64,000 nucleotides of DNA from Phymatolithon calcareum. Its lineage: Eukaryota > Rhodophyta > Florideophyceae > Hapalidiales. Shown here piece after piece: positions 9,766 through 20,862 of the stretch. Positions within the stretch are counted from its first letter, which is position 1, and each line of letters begins with the position of its first letter. The translations under genes and the position numbers were made by a program. The notes under the pieces were generated by a model that made no database searches, was not told where the DNA came from, and worked only from the letters and a program-made list of their open reading frames with translations. The stretch lies in contig OZ345352.1 in assembly GCA_977006965.1 (NCBI GenBank), positions 4,650,001 to 4,714,000 on the forward strand, given 5' to 3'.

Positions 9766-10253
9766 CTATTGCAGTCGTATATTACAGATGAAGCTCAGAC
9801 TCTCGGAATGAGTCCTATCTCCGCCCTGAAATCTGCGCATAAGCCCTGTATCGAAAACAAATTGGTATTCCCTGCGATCGCAGATGGGAAGGTGGGTGGG
9901 TTGAAAGGTTAGCCCTGAGGAAGAAAGAGTTGACGGCTCGCAGACGAAGGGGTCTCTTATACTCCTTGGACGTCGTCGCGCAAAGCGGAGCCAACCCAGA
10001 CGTATGGCGAACGGCCCGAATCTCATAGACAGACACTGTCGGTGGCCGGGGGTGGCGCTGCCGTCGGTACATCCGCGCGCCGCTCGCAAGCTCGTGTTGC
10101 TTCCTTTGGACCGTTGCGCTGACGCGCGAAGCAGATCCGACCCAGACGCATGGCGAACGTCTCGAATCGCCGAGGCAAATACTTTCGGATCCCGGGAGCA
10201 TTAGTCCGACTCGGATGCGCCCGACAATGGCGGTTCTTGAGTCTCTTCAACAT
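9766..10253 (-). CDS. Unknown GC-rich coding-like segment with an internal ~49-residue repeat
   Basis: Two minus-strand frames (10023-10253 and 9766-10089) contain related ~49-residue blocks: RRFETFAMRLGRICFARQR and MRFGPFAIRLGWLRFARRR. At DNA level the units are about 147 bases apart (around 10119-10175 and 9972-10028), both containing acccagacg then atggcgaacg. GC content is clearly higher than on the right. I recognise no family. It may be a piece of element-encoded protein lying 5' of the truncated LINE-A. Confidence 0.35.
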
Positions 10254-11110
10254 TCATCCAACAGCCAGTGTCCAATCACTTGTCTTCGCGTGCCATTATG
10301 GCCGTTGACCAATCGCTGTCAAGGACTCCTTGCCAACCTCACAGCTTTTCTCCCATGAGCCTCGCAGACTGAATCGCAGCATTGCACGGTGTCGTCAATA
10401 TTGTTTTCACGCTTAATACTTGAATCAAGTACATGAAAACGTCGTTTTCGTTTTCAAAACAAGCTTATCAAATTCCTTCTTTTGCCTTTTCAAGGCTATG
10501 ATTACATCATGAAAATCTGCTATTGGCGCTACTATCTCACCAATATATTGCAATTAAGTGGATTTAATGAGAAGGTACCATGAGTGCCAACGTGAGGAAA
10601 TTCGAATATTTTGCGAGCGTGCGACAACAGCGAAATCGGTCTGAAAAAAACGATCAAATCAGACTGCAAATTTGACGTTTCTTTTCTTACCAATATATCA
10701 AAAACACCCAATCATTGAATCGAAAATAGGTGAAAACCGGTGAGCGAGCTGATTTTTAGATCTCCACAAATTGGCGTCCTGTTGGCTATTACCTCCGCCG
10801 ATGCTATGTGGAGGGACAGTTGAAGCGCTTGCGAATGGGCTAGCTGAGAATGACTTATAAAATGTGAACCTTACTGCCTATGCTTTGAATGTCCCTTACA
10901 TCTTGCAATTCAAGCCTGCGTTTCGTTTCAAGACACTGTGCTGCATCGTCTTAACGTTCAATATGTGTCAATTATGAATCTTCATGTCCATGCAAACGGC
11001 GCTCATTTGATGTTTTCCTCCAAATAGAACTATGAGAGAAGGATTAGAGCTACAAATCTGAACGTGAGGCTCTGTTTGTGCCGCCAAGTTAGTTTTCATG
11101 TGTGGAGGAT
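10254..11110. other. AT-rich spacer, nothing recognised
   Basis: No open frame of note on either strand. A small inverted motif (gaaaacgtcgttttc) lies near 10436. No repeats shared with the rest of the window were noticed. Confidence 0.5.
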
Positions 11111-11124
11111 ATAGAAGGGTTTAC

Positions 11125-11310
11125 TTAAATGCTCCCAACGCCTCACATATGGAATATCAGGGCTCGCCTTCCGAATCGTTTTCTAGTGTAGCGTAGTCTG
11201 GTTCCTCATGACCTTCTTGATTCGTATTTCTCTATTAACAAGTGCACTTTTGAGTTGTTTGCACTCATCTTCTACATCAGGGCCCATCTGATTGCGCATT
11301 TGCACGACAG
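11125..11310 (-). mobile_element. Diverged LINE-A 3' end fragment
   Basis: Landmarks of the LINE-A 3' region appear in minus orientation and diverged: gctcccaacgcctcac, then cttcttgattcgtatttctc, then tgcactcatcttct. They match 8515-8672 in order. No frame survives. Confidence 0.7.
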
Positions 11311-12134
11311 TCCCGTATTCGGCACAGTCGAATGTGATCATGATAGAATGCGTTGGAGCGCAGCCTGATCAACGTCATTTTAACCACTATGCAATGCGGC
11401 CAAACGCGATGACAAAGGAAAGTTTGCCCGCCACCTCAAGAGTAAACTAAAATTCTTCGAGTTTGTCCGAATTTCGTTTCAAGTACTGTCATTCTAAGTC
11501 GAATTGATATTTGCTATTCTCGCCAAGGGTATGTTCCGAGTCACCTGCATTAGCATTGTTTGTACACCCGTGTAGTCACCAAATCTGTGCCGAGCATGCA
11601 TCTCTCATGGATTTATTGCGTTTAATCGATTTTTGCTACTGCCCCAAGCTTCTACGAAACATTGCGAATAAAAGATAAACCCTACAGGGCGGGCCAGTGT
11701 TGTAGGAAAGAAGACCACTGAAGTTGTGTCGATAAAATTAATTACTGATATTTTCGGTTTGTCAAGTCTGGAGATTCAATTTCTTAGCTGCGTGCTGTGG
11801 CATGCAGGTAATCCCAAGTACGTCACAGGGAACCTGTTTTTTATAGGGATCCGCCAAGCTATGTCACTACAGTGCATATCGCTTGCCCACTTTTGGTTAC
11901 TTTGGCACCTCTCACATCGCCTTCCACCTTGTACTGAAGAAGAGCATTGCTCGTGTCGTGTGTCTGACAACAAATCTCTTTTGCGCGTGAAGAGTTATTA
12001 CTGAAATTCAATTAAAGCCTCGCATTCTTACGAACATACGCGCAGAGCATGTTCACTTGCTACCCGCTAATTTGCAATCCGTTGAGAACTACCTCCTTTC
12101 ATAAGCGGTAGGAAAATTATGGATCCTGGACAAC
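11311..12134. other. Spacer, nothing recognised
   Basis: The 93-codon plus-strand frame at 11726-12004 has no motif I recognise, and its mirror on the minus strand is equally open, so neither is called. Confidence 0.5.
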
Positions 12135-12142
12135 CCCATATC

Positions 12143-12552
12143 CAGGGCTACTAGCAAGTAGATTTTTATTGATTGCTAGATACAGTGCAATTCGATTTGC
12201 AAGTAGCAGTCCCGGCGATTGTCTGCAAGTTGTATTGCAAGTTGATAGCCTGCATTTATGACATGGGCCACGTCACGCAGCGCTGTATCCACACGTGGAC
12301 TGAACGCCACGTCAGTACTGTAAACACTTGAATTGGTGCTCTACGTTTGTGACTATGATGGATTCGGCATAATACGTACCGAGATGGTACAGTATAAATT
12401 AGAGAGTGCATGACATGCACTACATTGTGTCCGCTCAACACAGTCAAACATTTTGCAATTCGTATTTCAAGTAGGCGGGTTTTTTGCAGTCCCACTCCAG
12501 TACAAGTAGATTGCAGTATACTGCAAGTCCAGTATACTGGATAGGACCCCTG
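12143..12552. mobile_element. hAT-type MITE, 410 bp, perfect 8-bp target duplication
   Basis: The ends are CAGGGCTACT on the left and the complement of CAGGGGTCCT on the right, typical hAT termini. The 8 bases CCCATATC lie on both sides (12135-12142 and 12553-12560), a perfect target-site duplication of the length hAT transposases make. Subterminal regions repeat GCAAGTAG and TTGCAAGT motifs in both orientations, as hAT elements often do. There is no coding capacity, so it depended on a transposase elsewhere. The intact duplication suggests a fairly recent insertion. Confidence 0.9.
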
Positions 12553-12560
12553 CCCATATC

Positions 12561-13025
12561 CCACTTGCTTTTCTTTTCGGGTTTACGGTGCGCATCGTCT
12601 CTACTAGACGTCGTATCTTGCAGGATCTCTACTGAACTTCTATTGCCTTGGCTTTAGAGCAAAAGACAAGGCGAATTTTTGGAGTAATCCCCGGGGAAAA
12701 CACACTGCTGAACAGGCTTTGAACTACGTTATGGATGCACAAGAGGAACACAGTATTATCAAATATCGAACTTCAAGCGTGATCTCATGTTTTCCAGTAA
12801 AATAGTTTTTAAGTTGAAACTTGTCTATCGCGAGAGAAAGTAGTGAGTATTTCTTGTATGCCAATCTAAAAAACATGAACAAGAAGCTGGCCGAAGTTTT
12901 CCACTATTGCAAAAGATGCAGGCTATCCAAATAGAGGTCAATGACACCTTAACTCTTGATCCTTCGCGCATGAAGTGGATCTCGGTTTCAAGAGTGGACT
13001 GGAGGCTGTGAATTTCATTAATAAA
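12561..13025. other. Spacer, nothing recognised
   Basis: No sizeable open frame, repeat or structure noticed. Confidence 0.5.
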
Positions 13026-13188
13026 TGCTTAAATTAAGAAGACTAGTACGTGCGCAGACCAGTTCAGGTTATAAGCCAAGGAAGAGACAAGCAACAAGAT
13101 GTAATAGAGCACGTAATATTTCAGCCATCTATTTCTGCTACCATATTACATCCACACTGTCCTCCCTGTACTTCAATGCAGCAGTAGC
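13026..13188 (+). repeat. Dispersed repeat, copy 2 (partner at 1-156)
   Basis: About 160 bases align with the window start, same orientation, including agaagactagtac and gtcctccctgta. It stops at caatgcagcag, where the two contexts diverge. Confidence 0.85.
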
Positions 13189-13264
13189 CTTTGTTCGGGG
13201 CTGCTGTAACCGGAGACAGCTAGGCGTCAACCAACCAATGCGTAAAAAAAGACTTTTTTTTGCA

Positions 13265-13335
13265 ACTGCTTAGTTGTTTATTTGAAAGCCCTCATTAACA
13301 CTCCTAAGACTGTACGGGAGCAGCTTTTCGTAACT
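13265..13335 (-). mobile_element. Solo LINE-C 3' end
   Basis: Read on the minus strand, this shows cttaggagtgttaatgaggg then ttcaaataaa. It matches the LINE-C termini at 17130-17170 and 32820-32865 (tatgagtgtttctgagggcg then tttaataaattc). No coding sequence is attached. Confidence 0.6.
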
Positions 13336-13429
13336 TGTTCATTCTAGTATATCGCCTGGTCCCTAATACAGGGGCTCGTAGTTTCCATATTGTCCATTAT
13401 GGTCACGCTGAAGAGCAGTATAGAGTCTA

Positions 13430-13959
13430 ATGCCTTTTCTGTCCTTATCATTCTCCGGAGTCCAGTTCATAATTGCAATCGGCAGCGCCGGCTCTCAGAA
13501 AAGCTTCACGGTGCAGGCACCATCCGAGCGTAAAGATGTAAAAAAGACTGCTTCAACAGGAAGCAGGCGCACTGGCAGGAGCAACGCAGAAGCCTTCGTG
13601 ACACCTATGAGAGGATACGTTGCGCGGAGCAAACATCCGGGGAGCGAGCACGGCGGCGGAAGTGGGGAAGACGTGCAGCACCGAGCAAGAAGTCGGTTTC
13701 CAGAGAATACCTATAATACCAGCGGGATGCCGCTGCCAGCAGAGCGTCTAAAGAGACGATGTCAAAGCCCTTAATCAATCGGACTTACGCGAGTACCGCG
13801 CCACGTGCCATGCGCGGTTACGACATGCTGTCGGATAAGCTGTCAAACGAGCTCGGTGCACTGATCACCGAGCTGCAAAATGTGGCACAAAGAACACACA
13901 ATGACGCTTCGCTGCCGTGGGTCGTCTACGGCGAACAATACAGGAGTTCTGCAATTTAG
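13430..13959 (+). CDS. Hypothetical protein(s), two overlapping frames
   Basis: The frame 13430-13774 (114 residues) has a hydrophobic start and a basic, serine/glycine-rich body. It overlaps 13759-13959 (66 residues), whose stretch MLSDKLSNELGALITELQNV looks like an amphipathic helix. The region is GC-rich compared with its flanks and is absent from the related 1-540 segment, so it is probably an inserted piece of coding DNA. A one-base shift could join the two frames. No family recognised. Confidence 0.35.
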
Positions 13960-14025
13960 ATGGGATATCTGAGATCCTAAGTTTTTCCGCCCGCCCCTCC
14001 GGCCGTGCGTTTTCGTAAGCAATTT

Positions 14026-14540
14026 AGGAAGCCTTGCCCATATCTTCGGAAGTCAGTGGGGCTTTTAAATAAACTTTGCTCAAAAAAAGTAGCCTATGTT
14101 CATTTCTTGCTCGCATGGATGAAATTTATTTTCTTCGGTTCTAGGCGAAAATGCCCTCCGCGGTTTTTTCCTAGAGCTAGTGACAAAGAGCGAGAACCTG
14201 AAAAGAGGAAAGAAAACCAAATTATTTTCCTCCGAAAAATGGAATGACACCGCGTTGTAGTAGTTACACGCAGGCGAGCTTGATCGTGTAGGATCCGAGC
14301 AGTCGAAGCGAAGGAGCGGACTCTTTTGATCTCGGAGTGCTCGAAAGGACGACTAGGCGAGTTGTGGAGTGCGTGATTCAAGCAATGGAGCCAAAATTGA
14401 ATGAACACCTTCTTGCCTGGGGTTCCATTTTTCAATCATTTTTCTTCCTTTTTTCTACAATTTTGCCATGTACCTTTTTTTTTCCTTTCAAGTTTATTTA
14501 AAAGCCCCACAGACTTCCGAAGATATGGGCAAGGCTTCCT
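14026..14540. mobile_element. 515-bp element with 51-bp terminal inverted repeats
   Basis: The left terminus 14026-14076 and right terminus 14490-14540 are reverse complements at 50 of 51 positions (outer end aggaagccttgcccatatct). The interior 14093-14395 is the repeat also found at 183-540, where no such termini exist. So the element either captured that repeat or the repeat is its core. No obvious short direct duplication flanks the ends. No frame of note; non-autonomous. Confidence 0.85.
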
Positions 14541-15465
14541 CTGATGCTACCTACCTTTGTGTAGCTCACAAAACGTCCACCAGAATGGCGGACGGGAAAA
14601 CTCAGGACTCAAAGTAGTCCTATTTCAGTCCTCTACGGGAATTTGCCATGTACCTGTTATGTGGGCGATCTTTTTCGCCTGTCTTTGAACCCTCAAATCC
14701 TGAGATCTAATCTTCACATAGAACAAAAACAATTAGTAGAATACATTCACGCCGATGACGGAGTCATGAGTATATTTCAATCTTTCTTTAAAGTCATTGC
14801 GTCGAACCGTGAATTGTGCAATAGAGCCGAGAAACGAAGAAATGAGTTTCGTTAAGTTAGATAATATTTTTGAAGGGCCGCTGACCCTAATCCTATTCCA
14901 CTAGGTTTAGGCGACATTGCTGCCAAGGGGCCGGATCGCGAAATAGACCACAGTTACCAAATTAGACCTAGATTAGTCAGGCCCAAATGTTTTGAGCAGC
15001 TAGTCCGGATCAATTATTCTACGATGCAGTTCTACTAACCCAGAGCAAAGCTACAGTTCCTACTAGCAATGATCACCAAAGCCGGCCATCTAGGTTTGCT
15101 GGTCTGACGAATGGAATCACGCTCTGGTTCCAAAGCTTCCGGAAAAGCTATAGAAAGTTTTCTCTGTTGTAGCACGTGTAGAACAGGTCATGCCAGCGGC
15201 CGCCATGGGAATGGCCGGATATGCGTGGTTCAACAATGATAGATCAGATGTGTGGGGTTGAATGGAGAGGTTAACTTGGTCGTTGATCGATATCGATAGT
15301 CGATCGTAGATACTCGATTGTAGACAGTCGATGGATGATAGTTTTTGGTCCATTATCGATGGCTTCACATTCTGAAGTTGCTCGAGGAGCCTAAGTACTA
15401 GTCAGAGACAACATAATTCATTGAAGATGACCTGCCGTGTGTAGATAAGGGGAGGAAGTTGTGGT
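14541..15465. other. Spacer with a tcgat-rich low-complexity patch
   Basis: Between 15275 and 15360 the motif tcgat recurs many times (gatcgatatcgatagtcgat and similar). The frame at 14643-14855 has no recognised motif. Nothing else seen. Confidence 0.5.
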
Positions 15466-15690
15466 TTTTTTATTTTAGAAGCCCTCAACTCCGGCGCACG
15501 CCGACACCAGAGCAGTTTCGCATTGCGTTGTAATCCTTCCAGGGAAGACTGCAGCATATCGCCTCCATCATCACACCATGATCTCCTCTTTGCATCTCGC
15601 TTTCTAGCATCTTTAATGTGTCCATCGCTTGTTTTACTTCCTCTTCTGTTATATCATTCATCTGTGGTTGCGTTAGGTAGAGTTAAAGGG
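15466..15690 (-). mobile_element. LINE-B type 3' end fragment
   Basis: On the minus strand this reads toward the tail gagggcttctaaaataaaaa and matches 480-692. A short frame with EEEVKQAMDTLKMLESEMQ precedes the tail. It lies immediately upstream of, and antisense to, the LINE-C copy, and its sequence has been read into the LINE-C open frame. Confidence 0.65.
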
Positions 15691-15714
15691 TTTACAGCAG
15701 CATCGCTGCTAATG

Positions 15715-17182
15715 ATCGAGGCTTTCTTGACACCGTCCTGGGTATCAACGATTGGCGATCCCCAGCAAAAGTGGTTTCTAATCGACAGAGGAGTACCTCA
15801 GGGATCCCCGCTGAGCCCAAGTTTGTATAATCTATTCATGGATGAATTCGCAGAAAGAATAAGCCAAGTTCCAAGGGATGTTGCCGACGTGGCAGCAGTT
15901 CTTTTCGCGGACGACGTGCTCCTAACGGCAAAATCACCAGTCGGACTACAGAGACTGTTAAATATTTCTTCGCAATGGGCAAGAGATAGACAAATGAGGT
16001 GGAACACGAAAGCCGGGAAGAGCGAAGTTCTTCTCTCTGAAGGCACAAGATCACCCACATTCAAGCTTTCCGGGAAAACGCTGACAAAAGTCAAAGAAGT
16101 CCCATACCTTGGCATATCACTCAGCAGTGAGGGAGTTACCGACAAGAAAATGCTTGAACGCATCCGACAGGCCAAGATAGCAGTGTATCAGCTGAGATCC
16201 CTTGGTGTAACAGCCCGGGGACTCAGCCCCTTAAAAGCAATCAAGATGTACAAGGCCTTGATACAACCAAGATGGGAATATGCCATGCACCTGACGCCAT
16301 GGACGACAAGAGTTCAAACAGCTATTGCAGACGTGGAGAAGACTTTTTTTGGACAAGTATTTGGTCCAATCGCAAAAAATCGAACCGCGAGACTTCGTCT
16401 TCTCTGTCGCATACATAATGCGGAAGACAGAAGATTAGTTCTAGCGTTACGAATGCTTGAACGAGCCAGAACAAGGAAAATGGGCTTGCTCGCAGTCCAA
16501 AGAGAGGAAAGAGACGTTGAGGAATTGCAATGGGTGTGTCGTGACATATCATCAATGTTACATCACGACCTATTCGAGACGGCACTAACCTATCTCAAGT
16601 AGCGAGTTTCAGCAAAATCGTTGAAGGACCTGCTCTTTAAAGACGAAGGAGAAGGCTTGGAGGCGAGCAGAAAGAGGAATATTCCTTATGATATTCCCGG
16701 GTCTACTCCCGCCATCATCAGACTACCGAAAGCACGTCACCGCCAATTGGCGATTAAATGGGCATTCGGACGTTTTCCCCCATTGAGTACCACACTTCTG
16801 GAAGACAAATTCGGTGAAATCGTACCAACTCTCATGAACAAGCTCGAAGTGTACCTTCAAAGATATCGACTAACAGAAGAGGAGACTAGTGAGACTGAAA
16901 AGGCACTTGACAAGGTACTATTCCTCACAATCGTCTTTTATGACGACATGGAATAGACCAAATAGAACGGCGACGCTGAGATTCCTACGAACAGGACAAG
17001 TGGACTCTAAGCTTTTCCCTCCACCTTCTCTGGAGGAGGGTTTTTGCAGCTAGGGCTACGACGATAGCAACGAGCTTTTGCGGGCTTTAACGGAGCTACC
17101 AAGGTAGTAGCATCTGAAACGCATCTCCCTTACAGTCTTATGAGTGTTTCTGAGGGCGTTTAATAAATTCAAAATTCAAAAA
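15715..17182 (+). mobile_element. LINE-C non-LTR retrotransposon, reverse transcriptase to poly(A)
   Basis: This is the best preserved LINE in the window. In the 359-codon frame ending at 16602, motif B is GVPQGSPLSPSLYNLFMDEF, motif C is VLFADDVLLTAKS, and GKSEVLL follows. The thumb has YLGISLSSEGVTDKK and IQPRWEYAMHLTPW. After a stop at 16602, a second frame (16621-16956) carries LAIKWAFGRFPPLSTTLLED, the C-terminal domain shared by all LINE families here. A 3' untranslated region ends ttaataaattcaaaattc plus about 14 A. The frame's first ~65 codons belong to the antisense LINE-B fragment, not to this element. Endonuclease, fingers and motif A are missing through 5' truncation. Confidence 0.9.
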
Positions 17183-17295
17183 AAAAAAAAAGCATCGCTG
17201 CTAGTTCGTCGTAGTTGTCGATATATGTCGAGGGATTTCGCGAAGGGAAGCGGCCGAAAAACCATTTGACTGCGCAAAGACTGTGTTTTCTCGAC
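17183..17295 (-). mobile_element. LINE-B C-terminal fragment, antisense
   Basis: The minus strand encodes SRKHSLCAVKWFFGRFPSRN then PSTYIDNYDELAAML, the C-terminal domain of LINE-B (compare AVKWYFGRFLPLNPSSYVEL at 3.5 kb). It directly follows the poly(A) of LINE-C, so LINE-C inserted next to or into this older copy. Confidence 0.75.
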
Positions 17296-18480
17296 TTGAT
17301 TTGGACTACGGGGTTTGGATTCTCGCTCATATCCACAGCGATTTTACTTTTCTTGGACTTCTCATTCTCGCTCCATGCCCAATAGATTTCCCGTTTCTCA
17401 TCCTTCTGGGTCTCCTTTCCTTTCCTTCCACCGCCCTCTGTGCAGGTAAGCGGGCACCCACATGGGGAGGTCAGATAGCATACCAAGCTAGCTCGGCCCA
17501 CGGTAAGCGACGGAGAGTATATAGACTACTGGCCGTTAAATTTTGCGGCGACGAGGAGCGAGAAATGACAGTAACACTAACGAGACGGAACTCGAATCCG
17601 GCACAAGTGCAGTCCGCACGTGAGGAGCACCTCCACAATAGGCACTTGAGACGAGCACGGTGCTCCGAGCACCGGTATTGAAGAGGCGATCAGGACGTTA
17701 TAGGTATTCGTCCCTTTGAAGGACGAGTGATATTTGACGTCACAACAGATCTAAGCCGCACAAAGTGAAGAGCTTCGGGGAGCGTAGCATCTAAATCTCT
17801 GCGCAGCCAATCTTCAGCCGCCGTCCTTCAAAGGGATGACTCGGGTTGGAAACCATTTAGGGTGCTCACGGTAGCTGGTCATCTCGTTACCTTCTTTCAA
17901 CTCCTTCTGTCCTCTCTCTCAGCTTCCTTGAGCATTGCGGCACACCGCTCAGGGCGGAATCTGTGTACTACCGAACCACCAGAAGGTGATAGTCTTCTCC
18001 CATGGGGAGGCCGGACCACAGCTCTTGCTATTTCAAAAAACCCTGCCTTGGAGCGGGGAAAAATTCCTGGCTCTGCTCTTGTCTCCTTCCTGCGACGCGC
18101 AGGTCCACGCGTGGCCGGACCGGTTATGATAGCCGGCCTGTATCAAATCCGCTTAAATTCGCAAGATTTCTTCGAAATCCGACGACGGCGGGGTTGATTC
18201 TGGCACTTCAAGCGTGGCGAGTTCTCGATTCACCGAGTCCCAGGCGGGCGCGTTTGCGATCGCGCCAACCATTTTCGGCGGGATTTGCGCCGAAAAAAGC
18301 GCTTTGTGCAGCTCGATCACTGAGACCACTTGCACCGGCGCGGGCACGGCGCCCGCGCCAGAAACTTGTCTTGTGTCTTTTGTGGTCCGTTCGGTCCGGT
18401 CAGCCTCTCCTCTCATCCCGCAATCTACAGCACTCGCTCGAAATATTCGAATCAGCGATGGATAAAACTGATCCGGAAAG
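17296..18480. other. GC-rich stretch with unassigned frames and small hairpins
   Basis: Several overlapping plus-strand frames (17283-17681, 17862-18197, 18002-18493) are open, as are minus-strand ones. This is expected from GC content and no motif is recognised. The frame at 17862 starts with a hydrophobic, signal-like stretch. An 18-base inverted repeat (atccctttgaaggacg and complement) flanks 17730-17820. A strong hairpin, ggcgcgggc with its complement, sits at 18337-18359. Confidence 0.35.
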
Positions 18481-19255
18481 AGCATTCCAATAATTCCAAC
18501 CTCTAAAAGGCATAGAAACAGTCGTAAGACAAGGAAGAAAGACGAATGCAGTACTTGAACTGAAGTTCGAATACGAATGGAGTTAATGCGAGAAATATAT
18601 CAGCAAACGTGATATCGCTAGCTTCTCTCTCACTAAAGGGGATTCTTTAAACTATTATAAACGACGCAGTAAGAACTCAATTTATGAGCGAACATAGGAA
18701 CCCCAGTGATTCCACTTTAGCCCCACACGGTTCAATATTCTGATGGACGCTGTCGCTGACAGGATCGCGGCTATGAGCTTCAATGACTCTGATGCGAATC
18801 TTCACTTTAATATGTTTGCTGATGCGGTCCTACTAATGGCCGGGAATGAAGACGAGCTCCAGGAATTGTTTAATGAATGCACCGAATGGGCGCAGGTCTA
18901 TCGAATGACTTGGTTGACTCGAGAATGCTCAGTAATACTCCCAAGACGAAGAATTGGACGAGAGTGCCTACTTGCGATGGAGAAAGTTTAAATGAGACCC
19001 AATGCGGAATATCTCGGTACGACAGAATAGCTACTCGAGCGATTCAAAAGCGCTGGCGCAAAAGTGCAGCCTATGATTACCCTAGGCACAACAAGGAAGG
19101 GATACAACAAAGAAGAACGCATCAGTCTTTTCAAAGCATTCGTCAAGTCAGTATACGAGTACGCCGCGCATATAACACCAAAAACAATCGGAGTATCGAG
19201 AACGGAAGTGAAGTCCGAAAAGGACATCGCAACGATACTTTTTGGGAAGCGGGCG
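18481..19255 (+). mobile_element. LINE-D reverse transcriptase, catalytically dead fragment
   Basis: Pieces of one reverse transcriptase appear in order: FQPLKG and AVLELKFEYEW (motif A; the 62.2 kb sister has AVLDVKSAYDRV), then SPTRFNILMDAVADRIAA, then NMFADAVLLMAGNEDELQEL (motif C, FADD changed to FADA), then FKAFVKSVYEYAAHITPKTI (thumb). Both catalytic aspartate motifs are altered and the frame shifts several times. Confidence 0.8.
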
Positions 19256-19269
19256 GGGGGGGGGGGGGG
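19255..19269 (+). repeat. Run of 15 G
   Basis: An uninterrupted poly(G) of about 15 bases ends the LINE-D homology. Such runs are error-prone in sequencing and can form quadruplex structures. Confidence 0.85.
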
Positions 19270-19324
19270 AATCGAAAAGACTAATAGAACTATGGAATTT
19301 CCGCGGAGAGTATCTACTCTCGAG

Positions 19325-19600
19325 GGTAGTTACTAAGAGGGGAAATGGGGAATAAGGCATCTTGGGAAAAGAGGAATTGCAGTTTTTAGGAATAGAGAAT
19401 TAATGGAATAATGATATTTCGAATCCTGGGAGTACAGAATTTGGAAGAATAGGGAGTAGAGAATACTAAAAGTGGGGAATAGAGAATTAATGGAATAAAG
19501 ATATTTCGAATCTTGGGAGTACAGAATAGGGTAGCAGATTTTGGGAATATAGAATACTGAAACGAATAGAGAATAGGAAGATATGGCCATGTATTGCAGC
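19325..19600 (+). repeat. Purine-rich tandem repeat, ~87-bp period
   Basis: A block beginning gaatagagaattaatggaat recurs at 19390-19440 and 19477-19527, both ending gggagtacagaat. The whole segment is rich in ggaatag/gagaata motifs. The long minus-strand frames here are low-complexity artefacts. Confidence 0.8.
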
Positions 19601-20860
19601 TATAAGTATGTGTGAAACAGATCTGAAGCATCGAAACACAGCGCGCTGGCGCTCTGACAGAAATCACCAACCTTTATTCACTAGGTCATTCGAGCCACAT
19701 AACCGCGGAAAGTAAAGCTATATTTTGTCAATATCAATGAAAGCCTGAATAGGGAAAAATGTCTGATATGTTTTTGAGACCTCTTGAATTCTAGCCGAAG
19801 TTCTCAATCATGGCTTACTCTAGTCTATTTTTATTGAAGATATGTACTGTCAAGGAGCACGGGCAGTTGGAACTCTCAACAGAATTCTTAAGGAGACTAC
19901 ATGAACCCCGACTGAAGAGATTGACGCCGCTCAAGACATTGACGTGATTCTATGCAATTCCAATTAAAGAAGCTGAAAATTTTCAAACCTTCTACAATAT
20001 TCCTAGAAAGTTGCCGACATTCCTCCGGTTTTGGACACATGGAACCTTCTCAATAAAATAATTTAATTAGACATCTTGCAATAACTGTTTGTTCACGCCG
20101 GTATACATCCGCGCCTAAGAAATCAAGACAGAACGGGGACACGGTTGGCGTGGCGGAGTTCATGCATCACCGGCTAGCGGCAGCGGCAGCGCTCGGCCCC
20201 AACGGCCGTTATTCCCAATCCGCCCAGCTCCTCGGTCTGGAATCATCAACATGCCTTCCCCCTTGTGTTAGCGACCAACCTTGCATACCCCGAGTTTCGA
20301 AGATTATCTTCCGACGGGGAGATTCCCTTTCCCAATTTTTCTGACAACTTGTGTAGTAGTATGATTTGTTTTGTTCCCGCGTTTTCTTGTATTTCAATTT
20401 CATTGCATTCATGGCAATTGCCAATCAGTAATTACTCTAACCTAGATTCCGGCCGACGCCACTAATGCAGAGCTGTCCTTCAACAGCTGGATCTGCGAGG
20501 GCTAAAAATAAAAGCTTGAGTGCACCTTCCCATGCGCGAAGGGGGTAACCATTATGGTGCCCAATTTGTCGCCGGCGAGACACGCGCGGAAGCGAGCCCA
20601 GGCGGGAGTACGAACACTGTTTAGTGAAACTACTTAACTGAGAACTTTAACAAAGGATTGTAGCGCGACGAAAAGTCACTCAGGTGCAATGATAATTGAC
20701 AAATGGAGTTTCAACTAAACAGAAATCCATTAGGAGATCCTTTCGGCGAACATTTTGGGTCAACAAAACAAATTATAATCGCGGATCAAAATAAACTCTT
20801 GTCGGAGGGAAAGCGGATTCGCAAATCGAGGAACAGAAAAATATGAAAAGTCAAGGCCGG
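19601..20860. other. Spacer with GC-rich patches, nothing recognised
   Basis: The GC-rich patches at about 20120-20260 and 20530-20610 stand out from AT-rich flanks and could be remnants of the LTR element whose integrase piece follows. No paired long terminal repeats were found. Confidence 0.4.
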
Positions 20861-20862
20861 GA

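Noticed and set aside
18002-18493. 163-codon plus-strand frame
   Set aside because: High GC keeps several frames open on both strands here. The sequence is arginine- and serine-rich without motif, and it overlaps the start of the LINE-D homology.
19333-19670. Minus-strand frames of 85-94 codons rich in Y, S and I
   Set aside because: They run across the purine-rich tandem repeat, so their openness and repeats are a composition effect.
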